Part shown: positions 20,956-31,846 of the stretch, piece after piece | Layout of the letters: each line of letters begins with the position of its first letter | Numbering within the stretch: the stretch's first letter is position 1 | Program-made: the position numbers and the translations under genes | Source: Caecitellus pseudoparvulus | Lineage: Eukaryota; Bigyra: Bicosoecida | Length of the DNA: 56,464 nucleotides | Direction of reading: 5' to 3' | NCBI GenBank assembly: GCA_965644315.1 | Contig: CBFFRQ010000085.1 | Location: 1 to 56,464, forward strand | The notes under the pieces: generated by a model | What the model was told of the DNA's origin: nothing | The model's database searches: none | Seen by the model: only the letters and a program-made list of their open reading frames with translations

Positions 20956-23900
20956 ATGCGATTGAGTGTTTGGAGCGCTACTTGCTTGCTACTTCCAGCG
21001 CTGTGTGGGCTGTGTGGTGCCCTCGAACGACAAGGTAAGCGGCGACAGCTTTGCTGAAACGCGGCCGAGACGCAAGCCGGAGCCAAGCGACCACCTTCAC
21101 AGAAGCTCAGTGGGTAGACGCCGGGAAAATTACGTTCTCGGACGTCTCCAGTACAAGAGCACGCCTGCAATTCCATGTGAATGGCGGCAGCAGGTGCGCC
21201 ACGCCTTGCTCCCGCGCAGTGCTGTGACGCCGCACACACAGGCAGACTTTGGCGCACCCCTTCTTGCAGTACTGTGAGGGACTTTTCTCTTGAACTGCGG
21301 CTGTCTAGTGAACGGCAGTGGAAGCAAGCCACTTTGCTTCCAGAAACGGGATCTACCCTGAGCGCAGTTGAAGTGCAGGTGGTCCGTACTAGAGCCCCGG
21401 TCGGAGGAGCGATCAGGGCAGGGACATTTCGATTGCAGAGCTTGCAAGCCCCGTCTGAAAACAGAGGTCGCGAGCCCGGTCGCGTGTCCCAGCCGCTTTA
21501 CTGGAATGCTACTGCGTCAGAGATGCGGCGAGCGGTTGAAGGTTTGCTCGGTGGAGCCTCCGCGCACGTCTCGCGCACACAGGGGGACGCCCCGGGGGAG
21601 TATGAGTGGAAGGTAATCTTCCCCCCACTTTCAGCCATCCCACATGCGCCTCTTTTAGGGCTAGGCAGAGTCCCTGAGCTGATGCCTGTAGACGTGGCTG
21701 GCTTCCCTGCAGGCTCCAAGCCCCACGCCGTGTCCGTCCTGACGGTCAGGGACTCGACCACTACGAATCCCGCCTGCCACCAATCCTGTTCAGCAATCGT
21801 AACTGGGTTAAAGGCCAGCTCCCTGTACTTTGCGAGGGTGATATTTCGCCTGGGCAGCGGCTCAGCAAGTCATCAGGTGTACGCTGCAGAGCCTCTGCGA
21901 ACCCTGGCCGTTGGGTCACCAGGACGCCCTGCTGCCCCGCAAGTGATGCACCGTTCAATGGCGAGCACACGAATAAAAGTCTCTCTTCCAGATCCTTTGA
22001 TTGTAAAACAGGGTGTGTCTGGGGTGGTGGTGGAGGTGTGTGAGGCAGGTGCTGCAGGGGTCTGCGAGCTGCACAGGCAAGAATTGGATGCGACGGGGGA
22101 GGCTGACCAAGCGAAGCGTGCGGGACAAGTGCTGAGCCTCCCTGGGCTCCCTATGAGCACCTCAATCTCGGTAAGGCAGCGCTGGTTCTCGGGCAGCAGT
22201 GTTTCACCGTGGTCGCCTTGGACGCAGTCGCTGCCAACTCCCTCCAGCCACCACCCGCCAGCCATACGGGGGCCTGTCACTGTTTGGCTTGACCCGCCCG
22301 GAACAGGACCAAGTCTTGTTCAACTGCATGTGCAGATGGCTGGAGAAATCGACGTTTCACGTGCCGCGATTCGGGTGCAGGCCAGATACTCAGCTCCTGA
22401 GAGCCCCTTGGGTCCGTGGGAAGACCTGAAGGTCCTCCGCACTGCGCCTGGATTGCCACGAGCCCCACTGGGGCCGACACACCAGACTATGACAGTGAAT
22501 GCTACTGCTTCGTGGCTGTCATCTCCGTTTGTTGCGGCGTTCCGGGTGGGCTTTGACGATCGAATCGGGGGCGTTGACTGGTCCGAACCTGCGACGTCAA
22601 TCTCCACTGAAGTTGGTGGCGGCGGTTCGACAATGGTGCGAGAAGGTGCCCTATTTCCCTCGGAGGGGCCCCCATTCTCGGCACAAGACCTTTCTGGGGA
22701 GCAAATTGCTCATACCTCCGCAACTCATGGTGGCTGGGCGGGTGCCCTGGGAAGCCCGGCTCCTGGCGTGATTGACTCGCAGCTCTCGAAAACAGTGGGC
22801 CTAGGAGGGGAGCATGGGCAGCGAGGGCATGATGGGGCAGTCGTTGTGCAGTGGAAATCAAGTCGAGTTGCCACTATTGTCCAGCGTGTGCTGTCGATTG
22901 CAGACCCACCGCCTTCATCCCAACGCCGTTCTTCACTCGACGTGCCCGCCTCAGTGTCAGACGACGTTCAGGATGGGAGTGCAGCTGTGACGCACGTAAC
23001 AATCCACGCCTGGGGTGCAGGTGGAGGAAGCTCTCTGGCGTTTGGGCACGGGGGGGCAGGTGGCTACGTGAACGGTACATTCACGGTCAGTCATGGTCAA
23101 GTACTGCACGCTGTCATCGGCAGGGGTGGCTCTGCAGGGTCTCCAATGCGCTCCGGCAGCAGCAGCAGCAGCAGCAGCAGTAGGGGTGATGAGAAGCTGT
23201 ATGGTTCCGGTCAAGGCTTCGCAGGAGCCGGGTGGGGCGGCGAAGCCACTTGGGTTTGGCTCTCTCAGGCAGGACAAGGCCCGACACTGCTGCTCATTGC
23301 AGGAGGGGGTGGAGGAGGCGGAATGGCCAGCGCCTGTTGTGCGAATGGCGGAAACGCAGGAAGTAGGCTGCGCAGCGCGGGAGAGGATGGCATGTCACCC
23401 CATGGCCATGCATACTCGCAGCCGGCGCACTTAATTGGTGCGTCAAACCTGAACACGACGCCGGCTACTTCCTCTACTCTTCATTCGTGGATATCTACAA
23501 CTCCTGCATCCACGCCAGGATCAGGTGGGTCTGGACAAGGAGGCAGTGCAGGCCGGACAGGCACACAAGATGGTGCTGCTCAGGGGACTTGGCGGGCAGC
23601 GACCGCCGGGGGGTGGGGGCAAGGAGGGCATGGGGGTGCAGGCCGAGTAGGTGGTGGCGGCGGCGGAGCAGGCCTTGTAGGTGGTGGCGGAGGAGGGGGT
23701 GGCCTGCAGGGAAGCGGTGGCGGCGGTGGGTCTTCATTTGTTGCAGTGAACAGGGACAGGGCTGAGCTGGCAGGAAGCGCCCCCCGCCTGTCCGTGCATG
23801 CAGTGGCGAATTCGCCAAGCAGTGCACTGGTCTCATGGAGCCATGGGCCTGGAGCAGGAGACGGTGCAACTCAGCTTCATCAGTTCGTCGTGGAGGGAGC

Positions 23901-26358
23901 ACTGGGGTTCACATCTGAGGAGTGGCTTGAGCTGTGCGTTGTGCGTTTTGGAAGCCACCACTGCGTGTGGCACGGCCTCGCTCCTGGGCAGCAGGCAAGG
24001 GTGCGAGTTCGCGCAGTGGGGCACGGCGAAAAGCCCAGCAGCGAGTGGGCATATGCACTCATCTCCATGCCCTCTGTAAGGCGCCAGCCATCTCGTTGGC
24101 AGCCCATGTTCCCTTTGCTGGAGGTGTCAGAGCGAGGCGGGGCGGTGGGGGCTTCAGTCGCTCCGCCCCCAAGCTCTGGAGCCAGCATCACTGAAGTATG
24201 TGACGGCTTCATCATGTTTGGGGGACTCTCTGCTGGAGAGTCCTGCGATCGCACCCTGTCAGCCGCCTGTAATCTGGGTTCTCAAGTTTCCAATGATCTT
24301 TGGAAGCTGGACCCTGTGTTGAACACCTGGCAGGCACTGGCTGTAGTGGGGGGCATCAAGCCTTCAGCGAGGCACAGGCATGCAGCATCAAATCTGCAAG
24401 GTCAGCTGTGCGTCTTTGGCGGGGCCGCGACGCCGTTTTCAGCTTTGCACGGCGGGGGCGTGCCATCTTTTCTTTCTGACACGTGGTGCCTGGACCAGGG
24501 GCACACCCAGCAGCGGCAAGGGACAGCAGTCGCCTTCTCTCCAACCCCAGGCATTGGAGCCCAACAGATGTCTAGTGTGATGGAGATAGAAGGCCAAGGC
24601 CCTGCCGCAGTGGTCGAAGTGGAAGAAGCCCTTGCGCGGGCTGCAAATAGCTCATTGTCACATGCCGAGCAAGGTCTGGCCTCTGCCGCACTCCTCCGTG
24701 GGCTAGACTTGGAGTGCACAGCAGACATTATGGTGGTCGTGCAGCTCCAGGTGTCTTGCCCGGTGACGCTTAGCATCTCGTTGTTTGGCCCGTCTCGCCG
24801 GCCTCATTCTAGTGCTGTGCTTGGGCCTCGTAAGCACCCACAACCATCTGCAAGGGGAATCCAACTGTTGCGTGGCAGCTTCCCCGCCTGTGAAACAGGG
24901 GCGACCAAGTATCGCAATGTGACCATCTCTTTCTCTGACGATGCGACGGACCTAGCAAGCATCCCCCAGAGCGCCAGCGGCCAGCAGTGCCAGCATGTCA
25001 ATGCGTCAGGTGGTGTCCCGGCTTGTCCTGCAGCAGACGTGCACCAGCACATGTCCGTACTGAAACCCGTAGAGCCACTGTCGTCGCTGCTTGGGGCCCC
25101 ATCCGCGTCAAATTGGACGCTTCAGGTGACATCCGCTAACCTCTCCACGATCAGGGTAACATCGTGGACGCTGCAGCTCCGAACTCGTCCCTGCACAAGG
25201 CAGGCGCGCTGGTTCAGGGTACACACGCCTATGACGCCACCAGCTCGAATGGATGCGACAGCGGTTGTGGTGCACGGGGAGTGGTTCGTGCATGGTGGCT
25301 CGGCAGGGACCCCGCTGCAGGACATGTGGAGGTACTCACCGCAGCTCCTTGATTGGGTGCAGCTGCGCCAAGCCAGCCCTCCTCACAGACTTCGCTTTCC
25401 CTCTCCCAACATGCGGTCCACAGCACTAGGACGGGCTGCGGTTTTGTCTCCCTGGGGAGTGCTGACTTTCGGGGGGCGTCCAGGGGCTGCACGGGGGCAC
25501 TCCGCGAATCAGGTCTGGCAGTACTGCCCTCGGCACAAGGTATGGAGCGTGGCAAGTAGCACGGCAAGCGAAACGGGCGAGACCCTTACCGAGACAGGCA
25601 CCGGTCCTCACCAACGCACTATTGGGGCGGACATGGAGCCCACTTCAACACTCCTTCCTCAGCACGCACGCAGCAGCGCATCCAGGACTGCCGAGTATCC
25701 GCAACCCGACGTGCAGAGAGCACCAATCGGGCGGGCCTCACAGGGTGAAGCACCAGTTTTTGCCAGGCCAGCTCGACGCGCCTTCGCAAGCCTGGCGCTG
25801 GTGGGAGTATCGGAGACACCCCCGAGGTTTAAGTTCAAGCGGTCCCCTGCTTTGTTGGTAGCTGGAGGCTTGGGTGAAGGCGGGCTCATGTCAGATTTGT
25901 GGACATTTGACCTTGCTGGGGTCGCTGTGCACACCATGCAAGGTCATGCTGAGCAAGGGCGCTTGTGGCAAGCTGCCCCAGGCGACACAGTAGAGCAACG
26001 CCCTGAGCTGCTCACATTGCACATAAGCGGTGCACCTTATCTCGGGACCAGGAGCTCTCCAGGCGATGCAGGGTGTGAGCAGGGCGTACGCAGGGGCTGG
26101 TCTGCGTTGCAAGGGGAAGAATTCGTGCACCTTCGGCATTGGTGGCAGCGCCAGTGCTCGTGGCGACTCACCGATAATGTCACATCCCCCGCCACATCTC
26201 TAGGTTGGGAATCTCAACAATCAGGCAGCGTCAGGGAGCTTGGGCCGTGTTTTTCCACCGCGGCAGGCGAGGAGGCAAGTGAGAGCACGTGCACCTTGGA
26301 TGACCTGCTGCTGGCCGCCTTGTGCGAAGGGAGGTTCCAGTCTATTGGAGCGCTCTAG
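20956..26358 (+). CDS. Large secreted FnIII-like / Gly-rich / kelch / proprotein-convertase P-domain protein
   Basis: Exons: 20956-21034 (signal peptide MRLSVWSATCLLLPALCGLC), 21103-21193 (ending LQFHVNGGSS) and 21270-26358; about 1,752 residues. The joins (GTAAGC...TTCACAG and GTGCGC...TTGCAG) keep frame and give a continuous beta-rich start. Regions in order: FnIII-like sequence to about 620; a glycine-rich fold at about 630-890 beginning VTIHAWGAGGGSS and including a polySer run; kelch motifs at about 1034-1130 (FIMFGGLSAGES, LWKLDPVLNTWQAL); a P-domain-like segment at about 1200-1364 (LQVSCPVTLSISLFGPS to NWTLQV and WTLQLRTRPC); then more kelch (WFVHGGSAGTPLQDMWRY, LLVAGGLGEGGLMSDLWTF). 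No transmembrane segment was seen near the stop, so secreted or matrix is likely, unless a further exon follows. The ATG at 21181 lies inside exon 2 in another frame. Confidence 0.75.
23156..23180 (+). repeat. GCA/AGC microsatellite encoding polySer
   Basis: About eight GCA units in a row, read in the gene frame as AGC (Ser), lying in the glycine-rich domain of the 20956-26358 gene. Likely length-polymorphic. Confidence 0.9.
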
Positions 26359-26688
26359 CAGTACTTGGGCTCAATCAAGGCATGTGGTGGGGCACTGTGG
26401 CAGGGTGAAATTGGCTTGGATGCATGGAATGCAGTAGCAGCTGCTGCTCTGCACCTCACCATTTGTGCATGGCGAGGCAGTGCACCTATTGGCCAAAAAC
26501 GTCCTCAAGCTAGCATGACGCGGGGGAGTGTGCGGGAAACAGCACGAGTGTCCATTTTCTGTGCGCATTGACGCTGCGCCGAGGGTGCGTTTTGGGGACG
26601 CTTGCCAGGTCGCCCCGGTTCACTGCGGAAATTGGTCCCTGAGTTCGTTCCTCTCGGCTGGCACTGGGACCCACACTGGGAGCGAAGG
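26359..26688. other. Intergenic, tandem to RPA43
   Basis: 330 bp between the kelch/P-domain gene's stop and the RPA43 ATG. Frames of 60-114 codons cross it on both strands without recognisable features. Must contain the RPA43 promoter and 5' UTR. Confidence 0.4.
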
Positions 26689-27547
26689 ATGGCTGCAAGC
26701 TCTTTCCCTGGCCTGCAGATTGTGGAGGTGAGGAGGTGCTGCGTGCATGAATGCTGTACTGCGCGAGGTGACTGTGGCCTGAACACTGCCACTCGCTGCT
26801 TGCGCAGGCTCGGGTGCCAGTGAGCGTGGCGCCGAGTTACGGCGGACACGCGGGGCTCGCTGTGGAGGAGCAGCTCAACGACATGCTCATGAAGTGCGTT
26901 CGGAGCTACTGGCCGCTGAAGCCGCTGGCTGGCGCACCCAGGGCGCCAACCTGCCCGTTCACAGGTACCAGCCCGACTTGCAGGGCATCCTGCTCTCCAT
27001 CGCGAGGGTGTCGCTGCCGGCAGCGGCCGTGACGCTCAGCGTGTCACCCTTCGCGCACATGACTGTGAAGGTGCAGGGGTTGCTGTACCGCCCAGTGCTG
27101 GGCAGCACGGTGCCGGTCAGCATTGACTTTGTGAGCGAGGGGCACATCGGGGGGCTCCTGCTTGGCGTCTTCAACGTGGCAGTCCCGAAAGACCTGCTGC
27201 CAGCGGGCAGTTCCTTCGACGAGGCGGCAGATGAGTGGGCGCTGGGGTCGTCTGGCGCCAAGGTCGGAGTGGGCAGTGTGCTGTCACTGCGCCTACTGGA
27301 CATGAGTGTGTCGGAGGGGGGCCTGAGCTTGCTGGCCACCGCGCGGCCTGCCGGGCCCACAGAAGCAGCTGTGCCGGCGGAAGTAGAAGCGCCCAAGGCC
27401 AAGGTGCAGGTGGGCGGTGCCAAGCGCTCGCGGGAGGCTGATGGCGCTGGCACGCCTGAAGGGGTGGAGGCCGGTGTCACCACGAAGCGTTCCCGCAAGG
27501 AGAAAAAATCGAGCAAGAAGAAGTCAAACAAACACAGCAAGAGGTAG
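26689..27547 (+). CDS. POLR1F: RNA polymerase I subunit RPA43-like
   Basis: RPA43 with RPA14 forms the Pol I stalk (the counterpart of Rpb7/Rpb4) that contacts initiation factor Rrn3. Exons: 26689-26727 (MAASSFPGLQIVE), 26808-26893 (ARVPVSVAPSYGGHAGLAVE to MLMK) and 26965-27547; 235 residues. Joins are GAG|GTGAGG...GCGCAG and AA|GTGCGT...TTCACAG. Family-like features are P-x-Y followed by G-x-x-EQL in the N-terminal domain, then the OB-type domain with SEGHIGGLLLGVFNVAVPK, which fits the conserved HIG-x-L-x(4)-FN motif. A Lys/Arg-rich nuclear tail (KRSRKEKKSSKKKSNKHSKR) follows, as in RPA43. Shorter than human RPA43 because the tail is short. RPB7 or RPC25 paralogues are less likely given the tail. 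Confidence 0.75.
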
Positions 27548-27906
27548 GGCCGCCGCTGGTGGTACGCCATGCGCCGTCCTGGCTGGCATGGCATTGGGTG
27601 GGAGTGTGTGGACCAGCGTTGGAGGGGGGGGGGTGGCTCAGTCCGCGCGTTTCGGCTCAGCCAGCCGCCTCCCACACCCAAACTTCCCGCACACAACAAC
27701 CACAAATGCACTTGAAGTATCGATGAGGGCAGCTGCATTGTCCAATCCCTCTTTTGCACGGGAGGGCGCCTGCTGCCTGGAAGCGTGCGGTCGCGTGCGA
27801 CGCGCGTGCACTGTCCTGCACCACTGGTCGCTTGGCAGCTGTCTGCTGGCGGCACAGAGTGGCAGGGCGAGCAGGGCAGGGCACGTGACTAGTACAGGGC
27901 ACAGGA
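27548..27906. other. Intergenic, tandem RPA43 / ankyrin gene
   Basis: 359 bp. Contains a G run of about ten bases near 27625-27635 and GC-rich sequence. Presumed RPA43 3' UTR and promoter of the ankyrin gene. Confidence 0.4.
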
Positions 27907-30771
27907 ATGGCAGGGCAGCCATGGTACTACTACGCCCCCTTCCACGACCTGGTGGTGGGGCACCCGGCGCCAGCCAGCATCATCCCGCAGCACTTCCTGT
28001 TTGGGGAAGGCGGCGCGACAGCCAAGGCTGCCCGGGGTGTGTGTGGCCCCCTCGCCTCCATGCTCATCCAGTCCCTCGCCAGGGCAGTGCAGCGGGATGA
28101 CCTGGTGCTGCTGCAGCGCCTGCTGCTGCTGGCCAGCAAGGTGGACGGCAGCAGCAACTGGTTCCTGAACACAGTCCTGAACGGCGTGGACGCGGTGGGG
28201 TGCACCCTGCTGCACCGGGCCGTGACGCTGGCCACCACCAGCAACATGGTCCTGCGGGGGCTGGAGGGCGCCACGGAGCCTTCGGGGGAGCCCTACATGG
28301 ACGTCCTGGCGCTGCTGGTGCAGGCGGGCGCGGACGTGAACGGGCGGGACATCCGGGGCGCCACGCCCTTGCACTACGCGGCGGTGAGTGGGAACCTGCC
28401 CCTGACGCAGATCCTCCTGCGCAGCGGCGCAGACCCCACCCTGCTCATGGACGACGGGACGTCCCCTCTGCTGGCGGCGCTGCAGGCAGGGGCGGAGGAC
28501 GTCGCGCGGGTGTTGCTGGGGGAGACACGCAAGGCTCTGCGGCAGGCGGGGGCAGGGGCGGGGGAGGCGGGCGGGGGTGCCGGGCGAGCGCAGACGCAGC
28601 CCCGCACTGGCGCCACGGCGCGGCTGTTCATGCAGCCGCCGCCGCCGCCCGGCGCCTTGGGCTCCCTCCTCTTCCACGCCGTGGCGGGGGGCGACCTGGT
28701 CCTGTTCGTGTACTTGACTGCCCTCACCTCCGTGCCCACAGCCACCACGCGCCCTCACCCTGCGTGGTGGTTCGCCGCCGCGGCAGGGCACGGCGCCTTG
28801 ACAGGGGTGCTGCTGGCGGCCACCCACGCCACCTCCCGCATCGCCCCGCCCGCCATGCTGTCTGGCGGCGGCCTGGAGGCGGGGGCCGCCGAGGAGCACC
28901 GCCGGGTTGCCGCCACTGCCCGGCGGCCAGGGGGCGCGTCGCCAGGCCCCGGCGGCGAGGCGCCCTGGGGCCTGGACGACAGCGTCCTCGAAGCGGCCAA
29001 GCACTGCATGGATGAAGTGGTGCTGCCGCTGCTGGCATCCCCCGCGCAGTTGGTGGGGGGGGGCGACGCCGCGGCGGACGCCAAGGCAGCGCCCGCCTCC
29101 CCCTGCCGCGCAGTGGCCACGTCCACCACCCTGTTCCTGCTGCCGCCGGAGGGGCGGCACGGCGGCGATGCGGCACTGGAGATCGGCATGGACCTCATCC
29201 TGCGCCTGGCGCTGGGCGGCGGCGCCAGCAAGCCTCGCAAGGCGGCAGCAGGGCGGGACCCCCTCCCAGTGCAGGTGCGTGACGCGGGGCTGGCGCCGTG
29301 GGATGCCCTGGACAGCGGCCGCCTGGCGCCGCTGATGGCGTGGCAGGCCAGCACGCGGGTGCTGGCGGCGGCGCCACACCCACCGGGGGCACGCCCCCTG
29401 CCCCGCACAGCCCTTGCCTTTGCGCTGGGCGGCATGCTGGGCGCCACGCGGCGGCGGGGGCACGGCAAGCGCAGTGCGTGGGAAGAGACGGGTGGCGCCC
29501 CCCCCGTGGCCGGCCTGGGCAGTGCGCTGCACCTGCCCTCCTCGGGGTGGGCAGGGGGCGACAGCGTGCCCCCCCCCACCGCCACGGTGCGCCTGCCAGC
29601 GCTGCTGGACAAGCCGCCCAGCGGCAAGGGCGGGGCAGGGGGCACCCTCACCCTGCACGTGAGTGTGGGCGACCCCGTGACGCTGGTCTTCCCAGACACC
29701 CCCCTGGCTGCCGCCTGGGCTGCCTTCCTCACCGCCGCCGCAGTGCAGCGCAAGGAGGCGGCGCACGTGCGGGCGGCGGTGGCACGGGGGGGGCGCTGGC
29801 TGCATGGCGCCACACACACCCTGCGCAGCCATGTGGCACAGCAGCGGCGGGAGCGCCGGCGGTGGCTGCGCGGCCTGGCGGGGGCTGCTGCAGGGGCGGC
29901 CTGTGCGGCGCCGCCCACTGCCGGGGCCGTGTCTTCAGACGCACCTGCTGCCGGGCGACGCCCGTCTGCTGGCGGGCAGGCTGGAGGGGCGCAGTTGGCG
30001 GGCATGTTTGCGATTGAGGAAGGCAGCAGCAGTGAGGGGGAGGAGGGGGGGCCGCTGCAGGTGCTTGTGCCGCGGGAGGGCGCGCCGCCGAGTGGCAGGG
30101 CGGGCCGCCGGCGCCAGCCACCGCCCCCCCCTCCCGTCAAGAAAACCCCCCCTGCACCCCCCCCTGGGCGCAGTGCCCGGGACTCCATGCTGCCCGTGCG
30201 CCAGGCGGCCACTGCGCCGCCAGACCTGCCAGACCTGCCAGACCTGCCAGCTGGCACAGGGGCTGTCAGCGCGCCAGGAGCGGGCAAGGCTGCCGCCCTG
30301 CCGTCGCTGCCGTCGCTGCCGTCGCTGCCCATGCCGCCTGGGGACGGGCGGGGCGGCCAGCTCCCTGGCGGTGGGGGGTTTGCGGCGCGGGGCGGCATGG
30401 CCACGCGCCGAGGTAGCTACGTGCCTGCAGGGTTCGGCGCGCAGGCGGCGATGCGGCGGCCGCGGGGGCGGAAGGAGGAGACGAAGGCGGCGCCGGCCCC
30501 TGCCCCCCCTGCTGTGACCCTGGCCACCCTGCGGCGACTGAGTGTCGTGTCTGCCACCAACACCGCCGCAGCAGTGGCGGTGCAAGCGGCCTTCCGAGGG
30601 TGGTGGTGTCGGCGCCTGCTGGCCAAGGGCCAGTGGACCCGAGTGCGGGACGAGGACGGCGACGTGTATTGGTGGAGCGGCGCGGGGGAGGTGTCGTCCT
30701 GGTGGCCGCCCCTCTCCGACCCTGGCTTCGACTACGCCGCTCTCGCGTGGAAGGCCCGCCTGCCCGCCTGA
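27907..30771 (+). CDS. Ankyrin-repeat protein with C-terminal IQ motif and WW domain
   Basis: A single open frame of 954 residues starting at ATG (MAGQPWYYYAPFHDL). Ankyrin units lie at about residues 90-225, including TLLHRAV, ALLVQAGADVNGRD, GATPLHYAAVSGNLPL and LLRSGADPTLLMDDGTSPL. A long Gly/Ala/Pro-rich central region follows, with a possible coiled-coil or basic patch (QQRRERRRWLRGL). The tail has an IQ motif (AVQAAFRGWWCRRLL, about 892-906), which suggests calmodulin binding, and a WW-like domain (WTRVRDEDGDVYWWSGAGE, ending SSWWPP). No signal peptide or membrane segment. GC content is extreme and long antisense frames exist, but domains appear only on this strand. Function is unknown; a scaffold is plausible. 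No intron is evident, unlike its neighbours. Confidence 0.8.
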   Translation: MAGQPWYYYAPFHDLVVGHPAPASIIPQHFLFGEGGATAKAARGVCGPLASMLIQSLARAVQRDDLVLLQRLLLLASKVDGSSNWFLNTVLNGVDAVGCTLLHRAVTLATTSNMVLRGLEGATEPSGEPYMDVLALLVQAGADVNGRDIRGATPLHYAAVSGNLPLTQILLRSGADPTLLMDDGTSPLLAALQAGAEDVARVLLGETRKALRQAGAGAGEAGGGAGRAQTQPRTGATARLFMQPPPPPGALGSLLFHAVAGGDLVLFVYLTALTSVPTATTRPHPAWWFAAAAGHGALTGVLLAATHATSRIAPPAMLSGGGLEAGAAEEHRRVAATARRPGGASPGPGGEAPWGLDDSVLEAAKHCMDEVVLPLLASPAQLVGGGDAAADAKAAPASPCRAVATSTTLFLLPPEGRHGGDAALEIGMDLILRLALGGGASKPRKAAAGRDPLPVQVRDAGLAPWDALDSGRLAPLMAWQASTRVLAAAPHPPGARPLPRTALAFALGGMLGATRRRGHGKRSAWEETGGAPPVAGLGSALHLPSSGWAGGDSVPPPTATVRLPALLDKPPSGKGGAGGTLTLHVSVGDPVTLVFPDTPLAAAWAAFLTAAAVQRKEAAHVRAAVARGGRWLHGATHTLRSHVAQQRRERRRWLRGLAGAAAGAACAAPPTAGAVSSDAPAAGRRPSAGGQAGGAQLAGMFAIEEGSSSEGEEGGPLQVLVPREGAPPSGRAGRRRQPPPPPPVKKTPPAPPPGRSARDSMLPVRQAATAPPDLPDLPDLPAGTGAVSAPGAGKAAALPSLPSLPSLPMPPGDGRGGQLPGGGGFAARGGMATRRGSYVPAGFGAQAAMRRPRGRKEETKAAPAPAPPAVTLATLRRLSVVSATNTAAAVAVQAAFRGWWCRRLLAKGQWTRVRDEDGDVYWWSGAGEVSSWWPPLSDPGFDYAALAWKARLPA
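30220..30249 (+). repeat. Tandem 9-mer encoding Asp-Leu-Pro repeats
   Basis: Three copies of a 9-bp unit (CCAGACCTG phase) encode (P)DLPDLPDLP in the disordered part of the ankyrin-IQ-WW protein. Confidence 0.9.
30301..30327 (+). repeat. Tandem 9-mer encoding Ser-Leu-Pro repeats
   Basis: Three exact copies of CCGTCGCTG in the same protein encode PSLPSLPSL, 51 bp after the DLP array. The similar unit length and composition suggest replication slippage in GC-rich sequence. Confidence 0.9.
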
Positions 30772-30784
30772 CGCTGCGGCGCCG

Positions 30785-31396
30785 TCAGGCCAGGGCGCTG
30801 CTGAAGGTCAGCAGTGCCGCCACCAGGGTGAACCTGCGCAGGGGGTCAGCCAGGGACAGCGGCAGCGCCGCCCGCAGGCCGAACTCCCGCACTGCGAAGA
30901 TGGCCACGCCGAGGGCGAGGAGGGCAGGCGGCCCGGTGAGCCCCTCTGCCGCCACGGCGGTGCACACGCCGCCTGCCAGGGCCAGGAATGCAGGCACCTG
31001 CACCAGCTTCGTGTACGTCTCGTTGCCGGTGAAGAAGGCCATGAGGGCAGCGGTGGCGGCGGCAAGGAGCACGTCACCCTCCCGTGCCAGCAGCGGCGCT
31101 GCCCAGGCACCCGCGGCGGTCTTGCTCAGCACTGCCAGGCACATGACGACGATGGGCAGGGCGTTGGCCAGCTGCCGGAAGAAGAAGTGCAAGTCCGTCA
31201 GCATGCCCCAGGGGCCGTACCGGGCGATGCCCACGGCGCTGGCGGCGCCGACAATGCACCGGGCTGTGAAGAGTTGCTGGCCCCGGCCAGAGGACAGGTC
31301 TGTCACGCTGGCAAGGTACACAGCACACAGCAACACGGCTGCCTCCCCGATGGCAAGCCACATGGGGGTGTTGCTGCTGGCGGCAGTGGTCTGCAT
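30785..31396 (-). CDS. Small polytopic membrane protein, unrecognised
   Basis: A single exon of 203 residues from ATG (MQTTAASSNTPMWLAIGEAA). About six hydrophobic stretches are visible, for example MWLAIGEAAVLLCAVYLAS, ALPIVVMCLAVLS, DVLLAAATAALMAFFTG, VPAFLALAGGVCTAVAA and LLALGVAIFAVREFG. One charged loop carries TDLHFFFRQLANA. No signal peptide distinct from the first helix. I do not recognise the family. Its stop lies 13 bp from the convergent ankyrin gene stop, and its start faces 31847-32877 across a 450-bp divergent spacer. Confidence 0.7.
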   Translation of the reverse strand: MQTTAASSNTPMWLAIGEAAVLLCAVYLASVTDLSSGRGQQLFTARCIVGAASAVGIARYGPWGMLTDLHFFFRQLANALPIVVMCLAVLSKTAAGAWAAPLLAREGDVLLAAATAALMAFFTGNETYTKLVQVPAFLALAGGVCTAVAAEGLTGPPALLALGVAIFAVREFGLRAALPLSLADPLRRFTLVAALLTFSSALA

Positions 31397-31846
31397 GGGT
31401 GGGCGGGGTGTGTGGCAACGGCAGCCTGCCTGAAATCCCGCTGCGGCTCACCTTTGCCATGCTCCTGAACACCGGCGGGGTTTCGCACAACAACAGCAGC
31501 CCAAGGCTGACGAGAGGAGCAGGGGTTTGGTGTTGGGGGGCGGGCGGGGAAGTTCGGTGCCTCGACGTCGCCTCGCAGGTGGGTTTAGCCTGCGCGCAGC
31601 CGGTGCTGGAGCGCAGGTGGTGCACGGGTGAGGGGGGGTGCCATTCGGCCCTGCAGTCTCGCCCCCACCCCCAAAACACATGCAGCACACACCCCGCCAG
31701 ATGAACAGAGCTGACAGGATTCCCCAGTTCCCCTGACCGCCCCCCACCACTGCCAAGGCAGTGCCAGCGGCTCCCAGACGCTACAGTCTTCTGCTGCCAG
31801 GTGCAGTGCACTTGGTCAGCCACGCCATCAGGTGTCGAACCGAGCC
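31397..31846. promoter_or_regulatory. Divergent promoter between two membrane-protein orphans
   Basis: 450 bp. Holds short G and C runs but no recognisable TATA box or tRNA. A B-box-like GGTTCGA on the minus strand near 31834-31840 is a chance match. Confidence 0.4.

Noticed and set aside
27889-30404. Antisense frames of 647 codons (27889-29832) and 549 codons (28755-30404)
   Set aside because: Low-complexity Arg/Pro/Ala sequence without domains; opposite strand has ankyrin, IQ and WW motifs. Extreme GC makes stops rare.
31831-31841. B-box-like GGTTCGA on the minus strand
   Set aside because: No A box at tRNA spacing and no cloverleaf; lies just before a protein start codon.
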